NCBI RefSeq assembly: GCF_900156425.1
Contig: NZ_FTNO01000001.1
Span: 372,001-436,000 of the forward strand
Origin: Haladaptatus litoreus
GTDB lineage: Archaea; Halobacteriota; Halobacteria; Halobacteriales; Haladaptataceae
DNA length: 64,000 nucleotides
Direction of reading: 5' to 3'
This document shows, one piece after another, positions 1 to 8,769 of this stretch. The translations under genes were made by a program, and so were the position numbers. Under the pieces are notes generated by a model. That model saw only the letters and a list, made by a program, of their open reading frames with translations, made no database searches and was not told the origin of the DNA. Numbering within the stretch: position 1 is the stretch's first letter; every line of letters begins with the position of its first letter.

Positions 1-282
1 ACTACCCCAGTGGATACGATTTGTCCAACTATGCCATGATTGTTTATTATAATCTACATAAATAAAGTCGACAATTTCATAATCGGCGGGATAAATATAT
101 CTAAATTATTATTGCTCACAGATGTTCTGTTTTTAGGGATAGATAAGCTACTAGCTGTGGGATACAATTGTTCGTCGTGCAGTCTGCGATAATTGGGCGT
201 ATAATCTCATCTCAATGAATTGTATTCCGGCAGAATCGACTGCACCCGGAACTGGCTTGCCATTCCGTTTCCACCATTCTAC
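1..282. other. AT-rich gene-free left edge
   Basis: This stretch is clearly richer in A and T than the genes around it and holds no convincing reading frame. It is presumably the promoter and leader region of the flavin reductase gene that begins at 283, plus the end of whatever lies off the left edge. Short T/A tracts occur around 95-110 and 195-205, but none sits at the usual leaderless distance from 283, so I do not call a specific promoter box. Confidence 0.5.
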
Positions 283-867
283 ATGGAAATCGACCCGAGC
301 GAAGTGCAGTCACTCTATCGCACGCTGGCGGGCGCTGTCGTCCCCCGGCCGATTGCGTGGGTCAGCACCCGAAGCGAAGATGGCGTGGACAATCTCGCTC
401 CTTACAGCTTTTTCAACGTCGTCAGCGTCGCGCCACCGGTCGTGATGTTCGCTCCGGTGGACGGACAGGACGGGTTGAAGGACACGCCGGCCAACATCCG
501 CGAAACCGACGAGTTCGTCGTCAACGTCGTCACCGAACCGCTGGCCGAGGCGATGAACCAGACGAGCGCGACGCTCCCCCACGGCGAAAGCGAGTTCGAC
601 CACGCCGGACTCGACCGAGCAGAATCGACGACGGTCGATGCCCCGCGCGTTGCAAAAACGCCGGTCGCGTTCGAATGCTCACTGTACGAAATGATCGATA
701 TCGGTGCGTCCACGATGGTTCTCGGCGAGGTCGAATGGGTGCACGTAGACGATTCGGTGACCACCGACGACAAACTGGACGTAGAGAAAATCGATGCTGT
801 CGGTCGCCTTTCAGGAAGCTTATATGCGACGACGGACGACCGATTTTCGTTGGAGCGCCCTCCATGA
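283..867 (+). CDS. flavin reductase family protein
   Basis: Predicted 194-residue member of the FMN-binding split-barrel flavin reductase family, which reduces FMN with NAD(P)H or binds FMN for a partner oxygenase. The N-terminal segment VVPRPIAWVSTRSEDG followed by NLAPYSFFNVVS is the typical flavin-binding signature of this family. I chose the ATG at 283 (MEIDPSEVQ) because it begins just before the conserved domain; a TTG at 220 would add 21 residues of non-conserved sequence. The stop codon overlaps the ATG of the following acetyltransferase-like gene (ATGA), so the two are probably translated together. The substrate or partner oxygenase cannot be told from the sequence. Confidence 0.88.
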   Translation: MEIDPSEVQSLYRTLAGAVVPRPIAWVSTRSEDGVDNLAPYSFFNVVSVAPPVVMFAPVDGQDGLKDTPANIRETDEFVVNVVTEPLAEAMNQTSATLPHGESEFDHAGLDRAESTTVDAPRVAKTPVAFECSLYEMIDIGASTMVLGEVEWVHVDDSVTTDDKLDVEKIDAVGRLSGSLYATTDDRFSLERPP

Positions 868-1673
868 GCGAACAGGACATCATCGAGCAGAGCGACGAAC
901 CGATTACCGGCGAGCGAATCGCGGACGACCTGCGAACCCTCGGAATTTCGGCGGGTGACACCCTTCTCGTTCACTCGTCGCTTTCCGCCCTCGGATGGGT
1001 CAGTGGCGGTGCGCCTGCCGTCGTGGACGCCTTGCGTTCCGTCGTCACTACCGACGGGACACTCGTGATGCCGACCCACACCGGACTTTCCGACCCGGAC
1101 GGGTGGCAGAACCCGCCAGTGCCGGACGACTGGGAGGAGACGATTCGGGCGACGATGTCGCCCTACCGACCCGAAGTGACGCCGACGCGCGGGATGGGCG
1201 CGATTCCGGAGACGTTCCGAAGCTATCCCGACGTGGTTCGAAGCAAACATCCGCAGGTTTCGTTCTCGGCGTGGGGAACGGACGCAGAATCCATCGTCGC
1301 AGACCACGAGTACGACTTTGGACTCGGTGAGAACTCCCCGCTCGCAGACGTGTACGACAGGGATGGAACGGTTCTTCTGCTAGGTGCTGGCTACGACTCG
1401 AACACCTCGATCCACCTCGCGGAACACCGCGGCGAATTTCAGAAGGAAACCGAAAGCGGCGGTGCACCGGTGTTGGAAGACGGCGAGCGCGAATGGATTC
1501 GACTGACGGAACTGGCACTTTCGGACGACGATTTCGAACAGGTGGGTGAGGTCTTCGAAACGGAACGTCCGGAAGCAGTCGCTCGTGGTTCGGTCGGGAA
1601 CGCTGATACGGTTGCGATGCGCCAGCGTGAACTGGTCGATTTCGCCAGCGACTGGTTCAGCGAAAATCGCTAG
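864..1673 (+). CDS. aminoglycoside N(3)-acetyltransferase-like protein
   Basis: Predicted 269-residue AAC(3)/YokD-family acetyltransferase, full length for the family. The conserved blocks are in order: HSSLSALGWVSGG near residue 32, GTLVMPTHTGLSDP, TPTRGMGAIPE, HPQVSFSAWG, and NTSIHLAEHR toward the C-terminus. These form the acetyl-CoA and acceptor binding surface in bacterial AAC(3) enzymes. The ATG at 864 overlaps the upstream flavin reductase stop by four bases. Archaeal homologues have no proven aminoglycoside role, and the real acceptor amine is unknown. The family is mainly bacterial, so transfer is plausible, but the codon use looks like the neighbours. Confidence 0.87.
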   Translation: MSEQDIIEQSDEPITGERIADDLRTLGISAGDTLLVHSSLSALGWVSGGAPAVVDALRSVVTTDGTLVMPTHTGLSDPDGWQNPPVPDDWEETIRATMSPYRPEVTPTRGMGAIPETFRSYPDVVRSKHPQVSFSAWGTDAESIVADHEYDFGLGENSPLADVYDRDGTVLLLGAGYDSNTSIHLAEHRGEFQKETESGGAPVLEDGEREWIRLTELALSDDDFEQVGEVFETERPEAVARGSVGNADTVAMRQRELVDFASDWFSENR

Positions 1674-1719
1674 TCGTTACGGTAGTCGTCGCCTCGATTC
1701 GTCGTGCCGATTCGTCGTG

Positions 1720-2055
1720 TTAGTCGTCGTCCGCGGTTGCGGCGTCGGAATCCATCGCTTCCGCGTCGGCTTCGATGCTCGGCGGATATTTTCCCCGGTC
1801 GAGTTTCAGGTCGCTCTGCGGGCGCGCCATGCAGGTGAGCGCGTAGTTTTCGGCTTCTTCTTCGGTGAATCCGCGGGCCGCCGGTTGTGTGACCTCGCCC
1901 TCCACGATTTCGGCGGAGCACGCGAGACACATGCCGACTCGGCACGAGTACTCCTGTGCGATACCCTCCTCGATACACGCCTTGAGGATGGTCTGCTTGT
2001 CGGAAACCTCGATTTCCTCTCCGGTTCCGACGAACTCGACGGTGTAATCGGTCAT
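1720..2055 (-). CDS. 2Fe-2S ferredoxin, plant type
   Basis: Predicted 111-residue ferredoxin. Cysteines at residues 38, 43, 46 and 75 give the C-x4-C-x2-C...C pattern of the plant-type [2Fe-2S] cluster. It lacks the long acidic insertion of the main halobacterial ferredoxin and has a short acidic tail. The ATG at 2055 (MTDYTVEF) fits the domain; an upstream in-frame start at 2109 would run through the promoter. It is divergent from the geranylgeranyl reductase gene at 2186 and shares a mirror-image promoter with it. Geranylgeranyl reductases in other archaea are known to take electrons from ferredoxins, so this protein is a good candidate donor (inference). Confidence 0.92.
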   Translation of the reverse strand: MTDYTVEFVGTGEEIEVSDKQTILKACIEEGIAQEYSCRVGMCLACSAEIVEGEVTQPAARGFTEEEAENYALTCMARPQSDLKLDRGKYPPSIEADAEAMDSDAATADDD

Positions 2056-2081
2056 ACTCCGGAGATACGAAACTCCCTGAC

Positions 2082-2095
2082 AAAACTCTTTATCC
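2082..2095 (-). promoter_or_regulatory. ferredoxin promoter box, half of a mirror pair
   Basis: Read on the minus strand this is GGATAAAGAGTTTT, a plausible BRE/TATA element. It ends 26 bases before the ferredoxin ATG at 2055. The same 14 bases occur on the plus strand at 2146-2159, also 26 bases before the next gene, so the two boxes form a perfect 14-base inverted repeat. Confidence 0.65.
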
Positions 2096-2145
2096 ACGCA
2101 GGTCGCCACTCCGAATTACTGTCGTCTCCGAAACGACACATTAGG

Positions 2146-2159
2146 GGATAAAGAGTTTT
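2146..2159 (+). promoter_or_regulatory. geranylgeranyl reductase promoter box, half of a mirror pair
   Basis: Plus-strand GGATAAAGAGTTTT, ending 26 bases before the ATG at 2186. It is identical in sequence and spacing to the box serving the divergent ferredoxin gene. The geometry suggests the two genes are transcribed at matched levels. Confidence 0.65.
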
Positions 2160-2185
2160 CTCGCTTCCCTCTCGTAGCGAAACGC

Positions 2186-3553
2186 ATGACCGAGCAGTAC
2201 GATATGGTCGTCGTTGGCGCAGGAACCTCGGGGTGTTACGCCGCGGCGACTGTCGCACGCGAAGGCTACGACGTCGTCATCGTGGAGCGGAAGACGGAGG
2301 AAGAAGCGGGACACATCGCTTGCGGGGACGCACTGAAAGGCGCAGACGCCTTCCCAGAAGCGATTCCGAAGGAGAAGATTCAGCCAGCGTTCACCAACAC
2401 GGACGTAGACCACGGCCGGTTCGAGATTCCGAAAGAGGACACCGTCCTCGAAATCCCGGTTCCCGGCGAACTCGCCGTCATCGACCGCTGGGAGTACGGA
2501 CGACGAATCATCCAAGGCGCGAAAGACGCCGGAGCCGAATTCCACTACGATACCGTCGTTCAGGACGTGACGCAGGACGACGGCGGGCGCGTCACGGGCG
2601 TCCGCGGCAAACACAATGGAGAGGTCGTGGAGTACGAATCCGAACTGCTCATCGACGCCGCGGGAGCACTCTCGCTTCTACAGGACAAAACGGACTTCTC
2701 GAACGCGACGTTCGACACGAACGTCACTTATTCGCAGTTTTGTTCGGCCTACCGCGAAGTGATTCACGTCGATGAACCGGTCGAGTGGGACGACGCGCTG
2801 GTGTTCAAACCGACCGACCGCGCCGCGGGCTACCTCTGGTACTTCCCGCGCACCAGCACGGAAATCAACGCCGGACTCGGCTTCCAAATGAACGAGGAAC
2901 CGATGAAGTTGGTCGAGGACTTGAAAGTGGACTTGCGCAACCGACCCGAGTTCAAGGGTGCGACCGTCGAGGACAAACTCGGCGCGGCCCTGCCGACCCG
3001 CAGACCCTACGATTCCGCCGTCGCCTCCGGGTTCATCGCGGTCGGCGACGCCGCGGGGCACGTCAACCCGACGACCGGCGGCGGCATCGCGGGCGCGGCC
3101 TACGCGGGCAAGTACGCGGGTGAGCAGGCCATCGAAGCCTTCGAATCCAGCGACGTGAGCGAGCAAGCCCTATGGCAGTACAACCAGCGCGTCATGGACC
3201 ACTTCGGCGCGCGTTACGCGGGACTGGATATCTACAACATCTTCACGACCGCCGTGGAAGTGGACGACCTGATGGGGATGCTCGGCGCGCTCCCGACCGA
3301 AAAGCTCTCCGAGGCGCTCTACTCGGGCAGTGCGAACATTGGATGGAAACTCAAGTTCCAAACCGCCATCGACGCCCGCGACCACTGGCGACTCATCTAC
3401 GACCTGTACAAAACGAAGAAGTTGGCCGACGACATCATCGACCACTACGACCACTACCCGACCGACCCGCGAGGGCTTCCGGCGTGGCAGGAGGTACGTG
3501 ACGACCTCATGGACAGCGTGTACGAGACGACCGGCGCGTCGCCGAAATACTGA
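2186..3553 (+). CDS. geranylgeranyl reductase family FAD-dependent protein
   Basis: Predicted 455-residue FAD-dependent reductase of the digeranylgeranylglycerophospholipid reductase family, which saturates the isoprenoid chains of archaeal membrane lipids (or of quinones). Residues 8-20 hold the Rossmann dinucleotide motif VVGAGTSGCYAA, followed by a glutamate at the end of strand 2 (VVIVERK). A second FAD motif, GFIAVGDAAGHVNPTTGGG, lies near residue 282. Length and both motifs match the family. Electrons are probably delivered by the adjacent ferredoxin. The exact substrate (lipid or menaquinone) cannot be settled from sequence, because haloarchaea carry several paralogues. Confidence 0.9.
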   Translation: MTEQYDMVVVGAGTSGCYAAATVAREGYDVVIVERKTEEEAGHIACGDALKGADAFPEAIPKEKIQPAFTNTDVDHGRFEIPKEDTVLEIPVPGELAVIDRWEYGRRIIQGAKDAGAEFHYDTVVQDVTQDDGGRVTGVRGKHNGEVVEYESELLIDAAGALSLLQDKTDFSNATFDTNVTYSQFCSAYREVIHVDEPVEWDDALVFKPTDRAAGYLWYFPRTSTEINAGLGFQMNEEPMKLVEDLKVDLRNRPEFKGATVEDKLGAALPTRRPYDSAVASGFIAVGDAAGHVNPTTGGGIAGAAYAGKYAGEQAIEAFESSDVSEQALWQYNQRVMDHFGARYAGLDIYNIFTTAVEVDDLMGMLGALPTEKLSEALYSGSANIGWKLKFQTAIDARDHWRLIYDLYKTKKLADDIIDHYDHYPTDPRGLPAWQEVRDDLMDSVYETTGASPKY

Positions 3554-3720
3554 GTTCGGTGGGTTCGTTCTCTTTTGTGTAGTATCGTACAGTATTGTAC
3601 AACCAAGACAATTTTGAAACGCTGCTATGTGGTATGTGTTGTTTTACAAAATGAGGGTTTGCTGACTAGAAAACGACGTGAAAATGGAAAAACAGCGCGA
3701 ACCGCTCGCGTGTAACTTCG

Positions 3721-4038
3721 TCAACCGAGTTCTTTCACGACAATCTGACCGTAACTGTGCACAGTCACGCGATAGTCGAGAATGTCGAAAACAACTTTGC
3801 CACCCATTCGAGGTGAACCGTCGTGTTTGTCGCTAAATAGATTGTCTAGTGCATCCGGGTCGATGGCGTCGTATAGCGGGACGCCGATTTCCGCGGGGTC
3901 GTCCCCTGCCACTTCGGCGAGTGCCATCACTACTGCGGTACTGAGTTTTTCGTCCTCCGTGTAACACGTGTGCTGGTTGTTCGGTGCTGTGCTTGCGATA
4001 ATGCCGCCGTCGTCACTCTGGTTAATGTTCTCGTTCAT
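3721..4038 (-). CDS. HalOD1 output domain protein
   Basis: Predicted 105-residue protein made almost entirely of a HalOD1 domain, a small haloarchaeal output domain associated with signalling proteins. The recognisable parts are LSTAVVMALAEVAGDDP, then PLYDAIDPDALDNLF and the C-terminal beta strands ending VTVHSYGQIVVKELG. No DNA-binding or transmembrane segment is present. It stands alone between the geranylgeranyl reductase gene and the halocyanin-like gene. Its molecular role is unknown. A second HalOD1 protein lies at 42734-43066. Confidence 0.85.
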   Translation of the reverse strand: MNENINQSDDGGIIASTAPNNQHTCYTEDEKLSTAVVMALAEVAGDDPAEIGVPLYDAIDPDALDNLFSDKHDGSPRMGGKVVFDILDYRVTVHSYGQIVVKELG

Positions 4039-4166
4039 GTTGTTGACCTCGGAGACTGCAATACTGTTCGGTGTATGCAGAGCCTTGCGATAGAGACTAA
4101 TAAAAATTGCCGTCTATCTTTGAAATAGTTATGTTCTCAACATTTGTTCCCGGAGACGTTCGAGAG

Positions 4167-4742
4167 TCAGTCCAAACCGTAGTCGCCTCCGTACTTCAGG
4201 AAAAAGTACGACAGAACCAACACCGTGACCATCGCGGACACCGTCGCAACCCCGAGCGTCATCGCGCTGCTCGGAACCGATGGGAGGGCACCGCCGCCTC
4301 CACCGCCACCCCCGCCTCCGCCGCCTGCACCGACTTCGACGGTTCCGACCATCCCGGCCGACTCGTGTGGAATGCAGAAATACTCGTAGGTGCCTTCCAC
4401 GTCGAAGGTGTGTTCGTACTGTTCTCCCCCGCCGATGTCGCCCTCGGGGTAGGCGTCTCGTGCCGCCTGTTCACTGTCGAAGTCGCCACTTGCGAAATAC
4501 TCCGCTTCTTCCGGAATCTCGTCCTCGTAGGCCGTGACCGAGTGGCCGACCGACCCCACGTTGTCCCAGACAACCGTCGTCCCCGGTGCGACCGTCACCG
4601 ACTCCGGTTCGAACACGAGACTATCCGTCATCTCGACCGTTTGTTGCTCCTGTGCAGACGCCGCCCCCGCCGTGGACGCAACTACCGTTCCCCCCGAGAG
4701 TCCCCGAAGGAACCCCCGCCGTGTCGTTTCAGTTCCCCCCAT
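4167..4742 (-). CDS. halocyanin-like membrane cupredoxin, Tat-exported
   Basis: Predicted 191-residue exported blue-copper protein. The N-terminus has a twin-arginine signal (TTRRGFLRGL), as usual for haloarchaeal exported proteins. The plastocyanin-like domain offers copper ligands His67, Cys123, His126 and Met131 (CIPHESAGM). A run of twelve glycines around residues 140-151 links the domain to a C-terminal membrane helix (about 158-183), so the copper domain would be held on the outer face. Likely role: electron carrier to a terminal oxidase or another membrane partner. No oxidase genes are adjacent. A decayed relative lies at 56039-56452. Confidence 0.92.
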   Translation of the reverse strand: MGGTETTRRGFLRGLSGGTVVASTAGAASAQEQQTVEMTDSLVFEPESVTVAPGTTVVWDNVGSVGHSVTAYEDEIPEEAEYFASGDFDSEQAARDAYPEGDIGGGEQYEHTFDVEGTYEYFCIPHESAGMVGTVEVGAGGGGGGGGGGGGALPSVPSSAMTLGVATVSAMVTVLVLSYFFLKYGGDYGLD

Positions 4743-5298
4743 AGTGGACTAGTCGGGATTCTCCACAAAGGCAATTACGCCTGTGAGAGTTGTGGGTTGT
4801 CGAGTGTGAATTTGTTGTGGCCGTTGTCGCGAGAAAACTGACTGATGGTTGGTTTCACTGGGACAATCCGTGATGTGCGAACGTCGCAAATCACGACTTA
4901 CACTCGTGCCCGCTCCCGCAGTCACTCGTGGCTTCGCCGCTCGTTTCTCGCTCGCCCGAAACCCACCAGGAGCCGCAGGCGAGCGAGTGCGGCGCACTCG
5001 CCCGCCAAGTGGCCGGTTGGCCTGCCGTCACGCGCCCGAAGCCGAATTTGGGAGAAAACGGCTTGTTAAATTTGGGTTGGCCGGGCGCGCGAGCGCGCCC
5101 GGCCCCGGCGGCCTGGTGGATTTTGGGGCGAGCGAAGAGTGAGCGACTGCAAGGAGCGAATGATGAGCGAGGGCGTATTTGCAGGCGTGATTTGCAAGCG
5201 ACTCCGCTACACCAACAATACCACAACCGACCGTCTCAACCTCTTCCATTCACTCGAAAAATCAGTCAAATTACAGTCTCACGATACTCGAAACACCT
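4743..5298. repeat. gene-free spacer with paired GC-rich hairpins
   Basis: No credible gene lies in these 556 bases. Two strong inverted repeats are present: GCGAGTGCG-g-CGCACTCGC at 4985-5003, and a 12-base-arm palindrome with a 2-base loop at 5079-5104 (arm GGCCGGGCGCGC). The segment starting AGTCACTCGTGGCTTCGCC near 4920 resembles 12357-12450, which carries the same first hairpin and a second GC-rich hairpin at a similar distance. The two spacers therefore look like diverged copies of one intergenic element. Confidence 0.6.
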
Positions 5299-6582
5299 TC
5301 AAGGACGCTTGCTCGCAATCTCCCGAATCGAGGAGGACAACAAATCGACCGCAATCGGGAGACTGTCTTCGTCCACATCGAACGTCGAGGTGTGGTGTCC
5401 GCCGGGGTGGTCGGTGCCGACGCCGACGTAGGCGGCGAGGCCGCCGTTTTGCTGAACTTCCTGCATGAGATACGTCGCGTCCTCGCTTCCGCCGAGGCTG
5501 TCCCTGCGAATCGGATTTTCGACGCCACGGGTGTCCGTCGAAACGTCGTGAACGATTTCGACCAATCCCTCGTCGCTTTCTGCACTCGGGGCTTCGCCCT
5601 CTTTGCTCTGTTCGACCGAACACCCGTGCATGGCCGCGGCGCTTTCGAGAACGCGGTCTGCGCGCTCCTGCATGTAATCCTTGAGGTGGGTCGTTTCGCC
5701 GCGAACTTCACCCTCGATGTAGGCCTGTTCGGGGATGATGTTCGTGGCCGACCCGCCGCCGACGTCCCCGGCGTTGATTCGCGTTGCGCCGTCCTCGTGG
5801 CGTGGAATCGCGTAGAGGTTCTGAATCGCAGTCGCCATCGCCTGCACTGCGTTTTCTCCAGCATTTGGTTTCCCGCCCGCGTGGGCCGGTTCGCCCGTGA
5901 ACTCGGCGAGGAAATGGCTCACTGCGAGGAAGCCATCGACGCCCGCGACGACTTCGCCGGTCGGGTGGTCGAGTCCGATGTGAACCGCGAGGAGGTAGTC
6001 TACGTCGTCCAGATGTCCGCTCTTTGCCATCGGCTTTCCTCCGGCGACCATCTCCTCGCCGGGTTGGAAGAGGACTTTCAGGGTGCCCTCGAAGTCGCTG
6101 TCCTTGATGGCTTCCAGCACGCCGATTCCGATGGTCGCGTGGGCGTCGTGCCCGCAGGCGTGCATCGCGCCCGCGTGCTCGGAGCGGAACCCTTCCGTCG
6201 CCGGAACGTGGTCGTCGTCGATGGATTCCTCGCGGAGCAAGCCGTCGATGTCCACGCGCAGGGCAACCGTCGGCCCCTCGCCGCGTTCGATGACGGCAAT
6301 CGCGCCGGTTCTGCCGCCCTCCAACCGTTCGAGGATGTCCTCGCGAGCACCCTCCTGCCGGGCCTGTTCGTACCAACGACCCAGTTCGTCGTCGTCGGGA
6401 ACTGACATTCGTTCTTCTTCCGCGAGGACTTCCGGGCCAACGTACAGTTCGTCTACCCCGATGGTTTCGAGTTCGTCCACGATTCGGGAGGTGGTGTAGA
6501 ACTCGCGCCACGCGGGTTCCGGATACTGGTGTAGTTCCCGTCGCAGTTCGACCAATCGGTCGCGGTGGGTCTGTTGACTCAT
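5299..6582 (-). CDS. M20 family amidohydrolase (AbgA/IAA-amino-acid hydrolase type)
   Basis: Predicted 427-residue metal-dependent amidohydrolase of peptidase family M20D. Metal and catalytic residues are visible: HACGHDAH at 141-148, the EE pair at 176-177 (FQPGEEM) and the histidine at 201 (AVHIG). A dimerisation domain follows in the middle third. Family members remove acyl or aromatic groups from amino acids; the closest described architecture is the A subunit of p-aminobenzoyl-glutamate hydrolase, but the substrate here is not determined. The gene is divergent from the NhaC-type antiporter at 6812, across a 229-base gap. Confidence 0.85.
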   Translation of the reverse strand: MSQQTHRDRLVELRRELHQYPEPAWREFYTTSRIVDELETIGVDELYVGPEVLAEEERMSVPDDDELGRWYEQARQEGAREDILERLEGGRTGAIAVIERGEGPTVALRVDIDGLLREESIDDDHVPATEGFRSEHAGAMHACGHDAHATIGIGVLEAIKDSDFEGTLKVLFQPGEEMVAGGKPMAKSGHLDDVDYLLAVHIGLDHPTGEVVAGVDGFLAVSHFLAEFTGEPAHAGGKPNAGENAVQAMATAIQNLYAIPRHEDGATRINAGDVGGGSATNIIPEQAYIEGEVRGETTHLKDYMQERADRVLESAAAMHGCSVEQSKEGEAPSAESDEGLVEIVHDVSTDTRGVENPIRRDSLGGSEDATYLMQEVQQNGGLAAYVGVGTDHPGGHHTSTFDVDEDSLPIAVDLLSSSIREIASKRP

Positions 6583-6811
6583 GGCAGGGCTGACGGCCGG
6601 TGCGGGCTTAAACCCTCACGAGTGGGCAGGCGTTGCATCTTCCAGTGGAAACCGGGTAATTCCAGTGGGAATCGAATAATCGTGTCGCGGATGCCGAAAC
6701 CATTCGGATATTTTGTACACTGTGTTGCATATTTCGCCAACGTATCATTCTGTATTAACTATAATTTATAATTCCGGGCCGTCTTGCCACAGGACGACAG
6801 AGGTGAGTTAG

Positions 6812-8386
6812 ATGGGTTCTTCAGGCGATAGGCAGGATGAACCGGGAGACGAAGTAGAAGAAGAACTGATGGAAGCGGAGCGGGCGCGGAGCGAGCCGCG
6901 AATCGAGTTCTACGGCGGGAAGTGGATGAGCACGATTCCCATCGCGCTGTTCATCGTCTGGGCAGTGTTCCAGAGTGGACTCCTCGGAATCGGGGACACG
7001 ACGGGACTCGTTATCGGGATGCTCGTTTCGCTCATCGTCGGAATGCTGTTCGCCAAAGGCGATTGGAAAACCTACGCGAACACCATCTTCGAAGGGATGA
7101 CACAGCGCGTGGCCGCGACGGCCATCGTTGCGTGGCTCTGGGCGGGCATGTTCGCGCAGGTGCTCCAAGACGGCGGCTTCGTCGAGGGGCTCGTTTGGGC
7201 CGCAGAGGCATTGAGCATCGGCGCAGCGCTGTTTCCCGCAGCGACGTTCGTCCTCGCCGCACTGCTCGCAACCGGTATCGGAACCGGCTACGGAACGACG
7301 ATTGCGTTTACCGGGCTGTTCTTCCCGGCAGGAATCCTCATCGGTGCGAATCCGGTGTTGATGTTCGGCGCAATCCTTTCGGGCGCTGTGTTCGGCGACA
7401 ATCTCGCGCCGGTCAGCGACACGACAATCGTGAGCGCGGTGACGCAGGATTCCGACATCGGCGGCGTCGTCGCCTCACGATTCAAATACGCCATCTTCGC
7501 GGCGGTGTTCGCCCTCGCCGGCTACGTCGTCGCCGGGTCGATGATGGATGGAATAACCGTTTCCGGGCAAGCCGCCTTCGAAGGAAATCCGATTGGTCTC
7601 ATCCACCTCGTTTCGATGCTCATCGTCATCGTCACGGCAATTTCGGGGCGACACATCGTCGAGGCAATCTCGTGGGGCCTCATCTTCGCAATCGGCGCGA
7701 ACTTGGCGTTCGGACTGGCTCAACTCCAGCAGATGCTGGTCTTCTACGCGCCGGAAAACGGGCCGTTCGCGCAGGATTTGGCCTTCCTGCCGATGGTTCA
7801 GGTCGTTGCGCCGGACGCCGAGACCGCCGGGACGGTGAGTGGTAGCCTGTACAACGGCGCACTGGGCTTTTTCCCGCTCATCGTGCTGACTCTGCTCATC
7901 GTCGCGGGTGCGCAAATCATGATTCGCGGGGGCGGCTTCGAAGCGCTTCAGAACTGGTTGCTGAACCGCGTGGCTACGAGCGTCCGCCGTGCAGAGACGA
8001 CGATGGTCATGGGAACCGCTGGCGTCAACGCGATGATTACCATCAACACCGCCGCGGAAATCGCAATCGCACCATACGTCGCCCGCATCGGCCAGAAGTT
8101 CAACATCAACGGCTACCGCCGTGCGAATATCCTCGACGCGAACTCCTCCGCGATGGGCTACATCTTCCCGTGGGGCGGCGGCGTGCTGGTCGGCTATGCG
8201 ACGATGGTCGGACTGGTTGACCAGTTCGACTGGTTCACGCAGTCGATGCTGGTCAACCCCGCCGAAGTCTGGCCGTTCGTCTTCCACGGCTGGTTCCTGT
8301 TCGGCGTATTCCTCCTCTCCGCGCTGACCGGGTTCGGACTGGAATACGTTTCCGACCGCAAAGCCGAGGAGGTGGCACGAGTATGA
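6812..8386 (+). CDS. NhaC family Na+/H+ antiporter
   Basis: Predicted 524-residue polytopic membrane protein, with a charged cytoplasmic tail of about 38 residues and then about a dozen hydrophobic segments. Residues 191-209 (GAVFGDNLAPVSDTTIVSA) are the hallmark of the NhaC ion transporter family. It probably exchanges Na+ for H+, or couples an organic substrate to Na+ as some family members do. A purine-rich GAGGTGA stretch at about 6801 is a Shine-Dalgarno candidate, so this gene is not leaderless. Its stop overlaps the ATG of the small protein at 8383. Confidence 0.88.
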   Translation: MGSSGDRQDEPGDEVEEELMEAERARSEPRIEFYGGKWMSTIPIALFIVWAVFQSGLLGIGDTTGLVIGMLVSLIVGMLFAKGDWKTYANTIFEGMTQRVAATAIVAWLWAGMFAQVLQDGGFVEGLVWAAEALSIGAALFPAATFVLAALLATGIGTGYGTTIAFTGLFFPAGILIGANPVLMFGAILSGAVFGDNLAPVSDTTIVSAVTQDSDIGGVVASRFKYAIFAAVFALAGYVVAGSMMDGITVSGQAAFEGNPIGLIHLVSMLIVIVTAISGRHIVEAISWGLIFAIGANLAFGLAQLQQMLVFYAPENGPFAQDLAFLPMVQVVAPDAETAGTVSGSLYNGALGFFPLIVLTLLIVAGAQIMIRGGGFEALQNWLLNRVATSVRRAETTMVMGTAGVNAMITINTAAEIAIAPYVARIGQKFNINGYRRANILDANSSAMGYIFPWGGGVLVGYATMVGLVDQFDWFTQSMLVNPAEVWPFVFHGWFLFGVFLLSALTGFGLEYVSDRKAEEVARV

Positions 8387-8649
8387 GCCTCTTGGACAAA
8401 TATCTCGCAGGCTGGACGTTCCGGACGAACAGGCCGGAGTTCGACGTCGGCCAAGAAATCGAAGTGTATCTGACGGGCTACAACAACGGCACCGCGCGTG
8501 CTCGCGTCGGTGACACTATCATCCACGTCGAAGATGCTCCGCCAGACGCGCTCGATACGCGCGTCCGACTCCGCGTCGATGAGTTCGACGTGAACGACCA
8601 CGTCGGGGAAGCGACGTTCGTCGAAGCGATAGACGGCGAGACGTTCTGA
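8383..8649 (+). CDS. small TRAM-like (DUF7513-type) protein
   Basis: Predicted 88-residue acidic protein. The pattern FDVGQEIEVYLTGYNNGTARARVGDTIIHVEDAP resembles the OB-fold of TRAM domains, which bind RNA. It overlaps the antiporter stop codon by four bases, so the two form one transcription unit. Whether it binds RNA or acts on the antiporter cannot be told from the sequence; the family name is from memory and is less certain than the gene itself. Confidence 0.75.
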   Translation: MSLLDKYLAGWTFRTNRPEFDVGQEIEVYLTGYNNGTARARVGDTIIHVEDAPPDALDTRVRLRVDEFDVNDHVGEATFVEAIDGETF

Positions 8650-8769
8650 GTCCGTCATAGTTATTTTTCGCGCTCGCGCTCGGTCTACGAAATCAGTCAC
8701 GTCGGCAGTAACTAGGTTCGAGGCGTGCGTTCTCTTTCGGGAAATCAGTTGCGGAGAGAAAAAAAGACG

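Noticed and set aside
357..863. In-frame extension of the AAC(3)-like gene to 357
   Set aside because: The added 169 residues are Arg-rich and overlap the flavin reductase in another frame; the ATG at 864 fits the family and the operon overlap.
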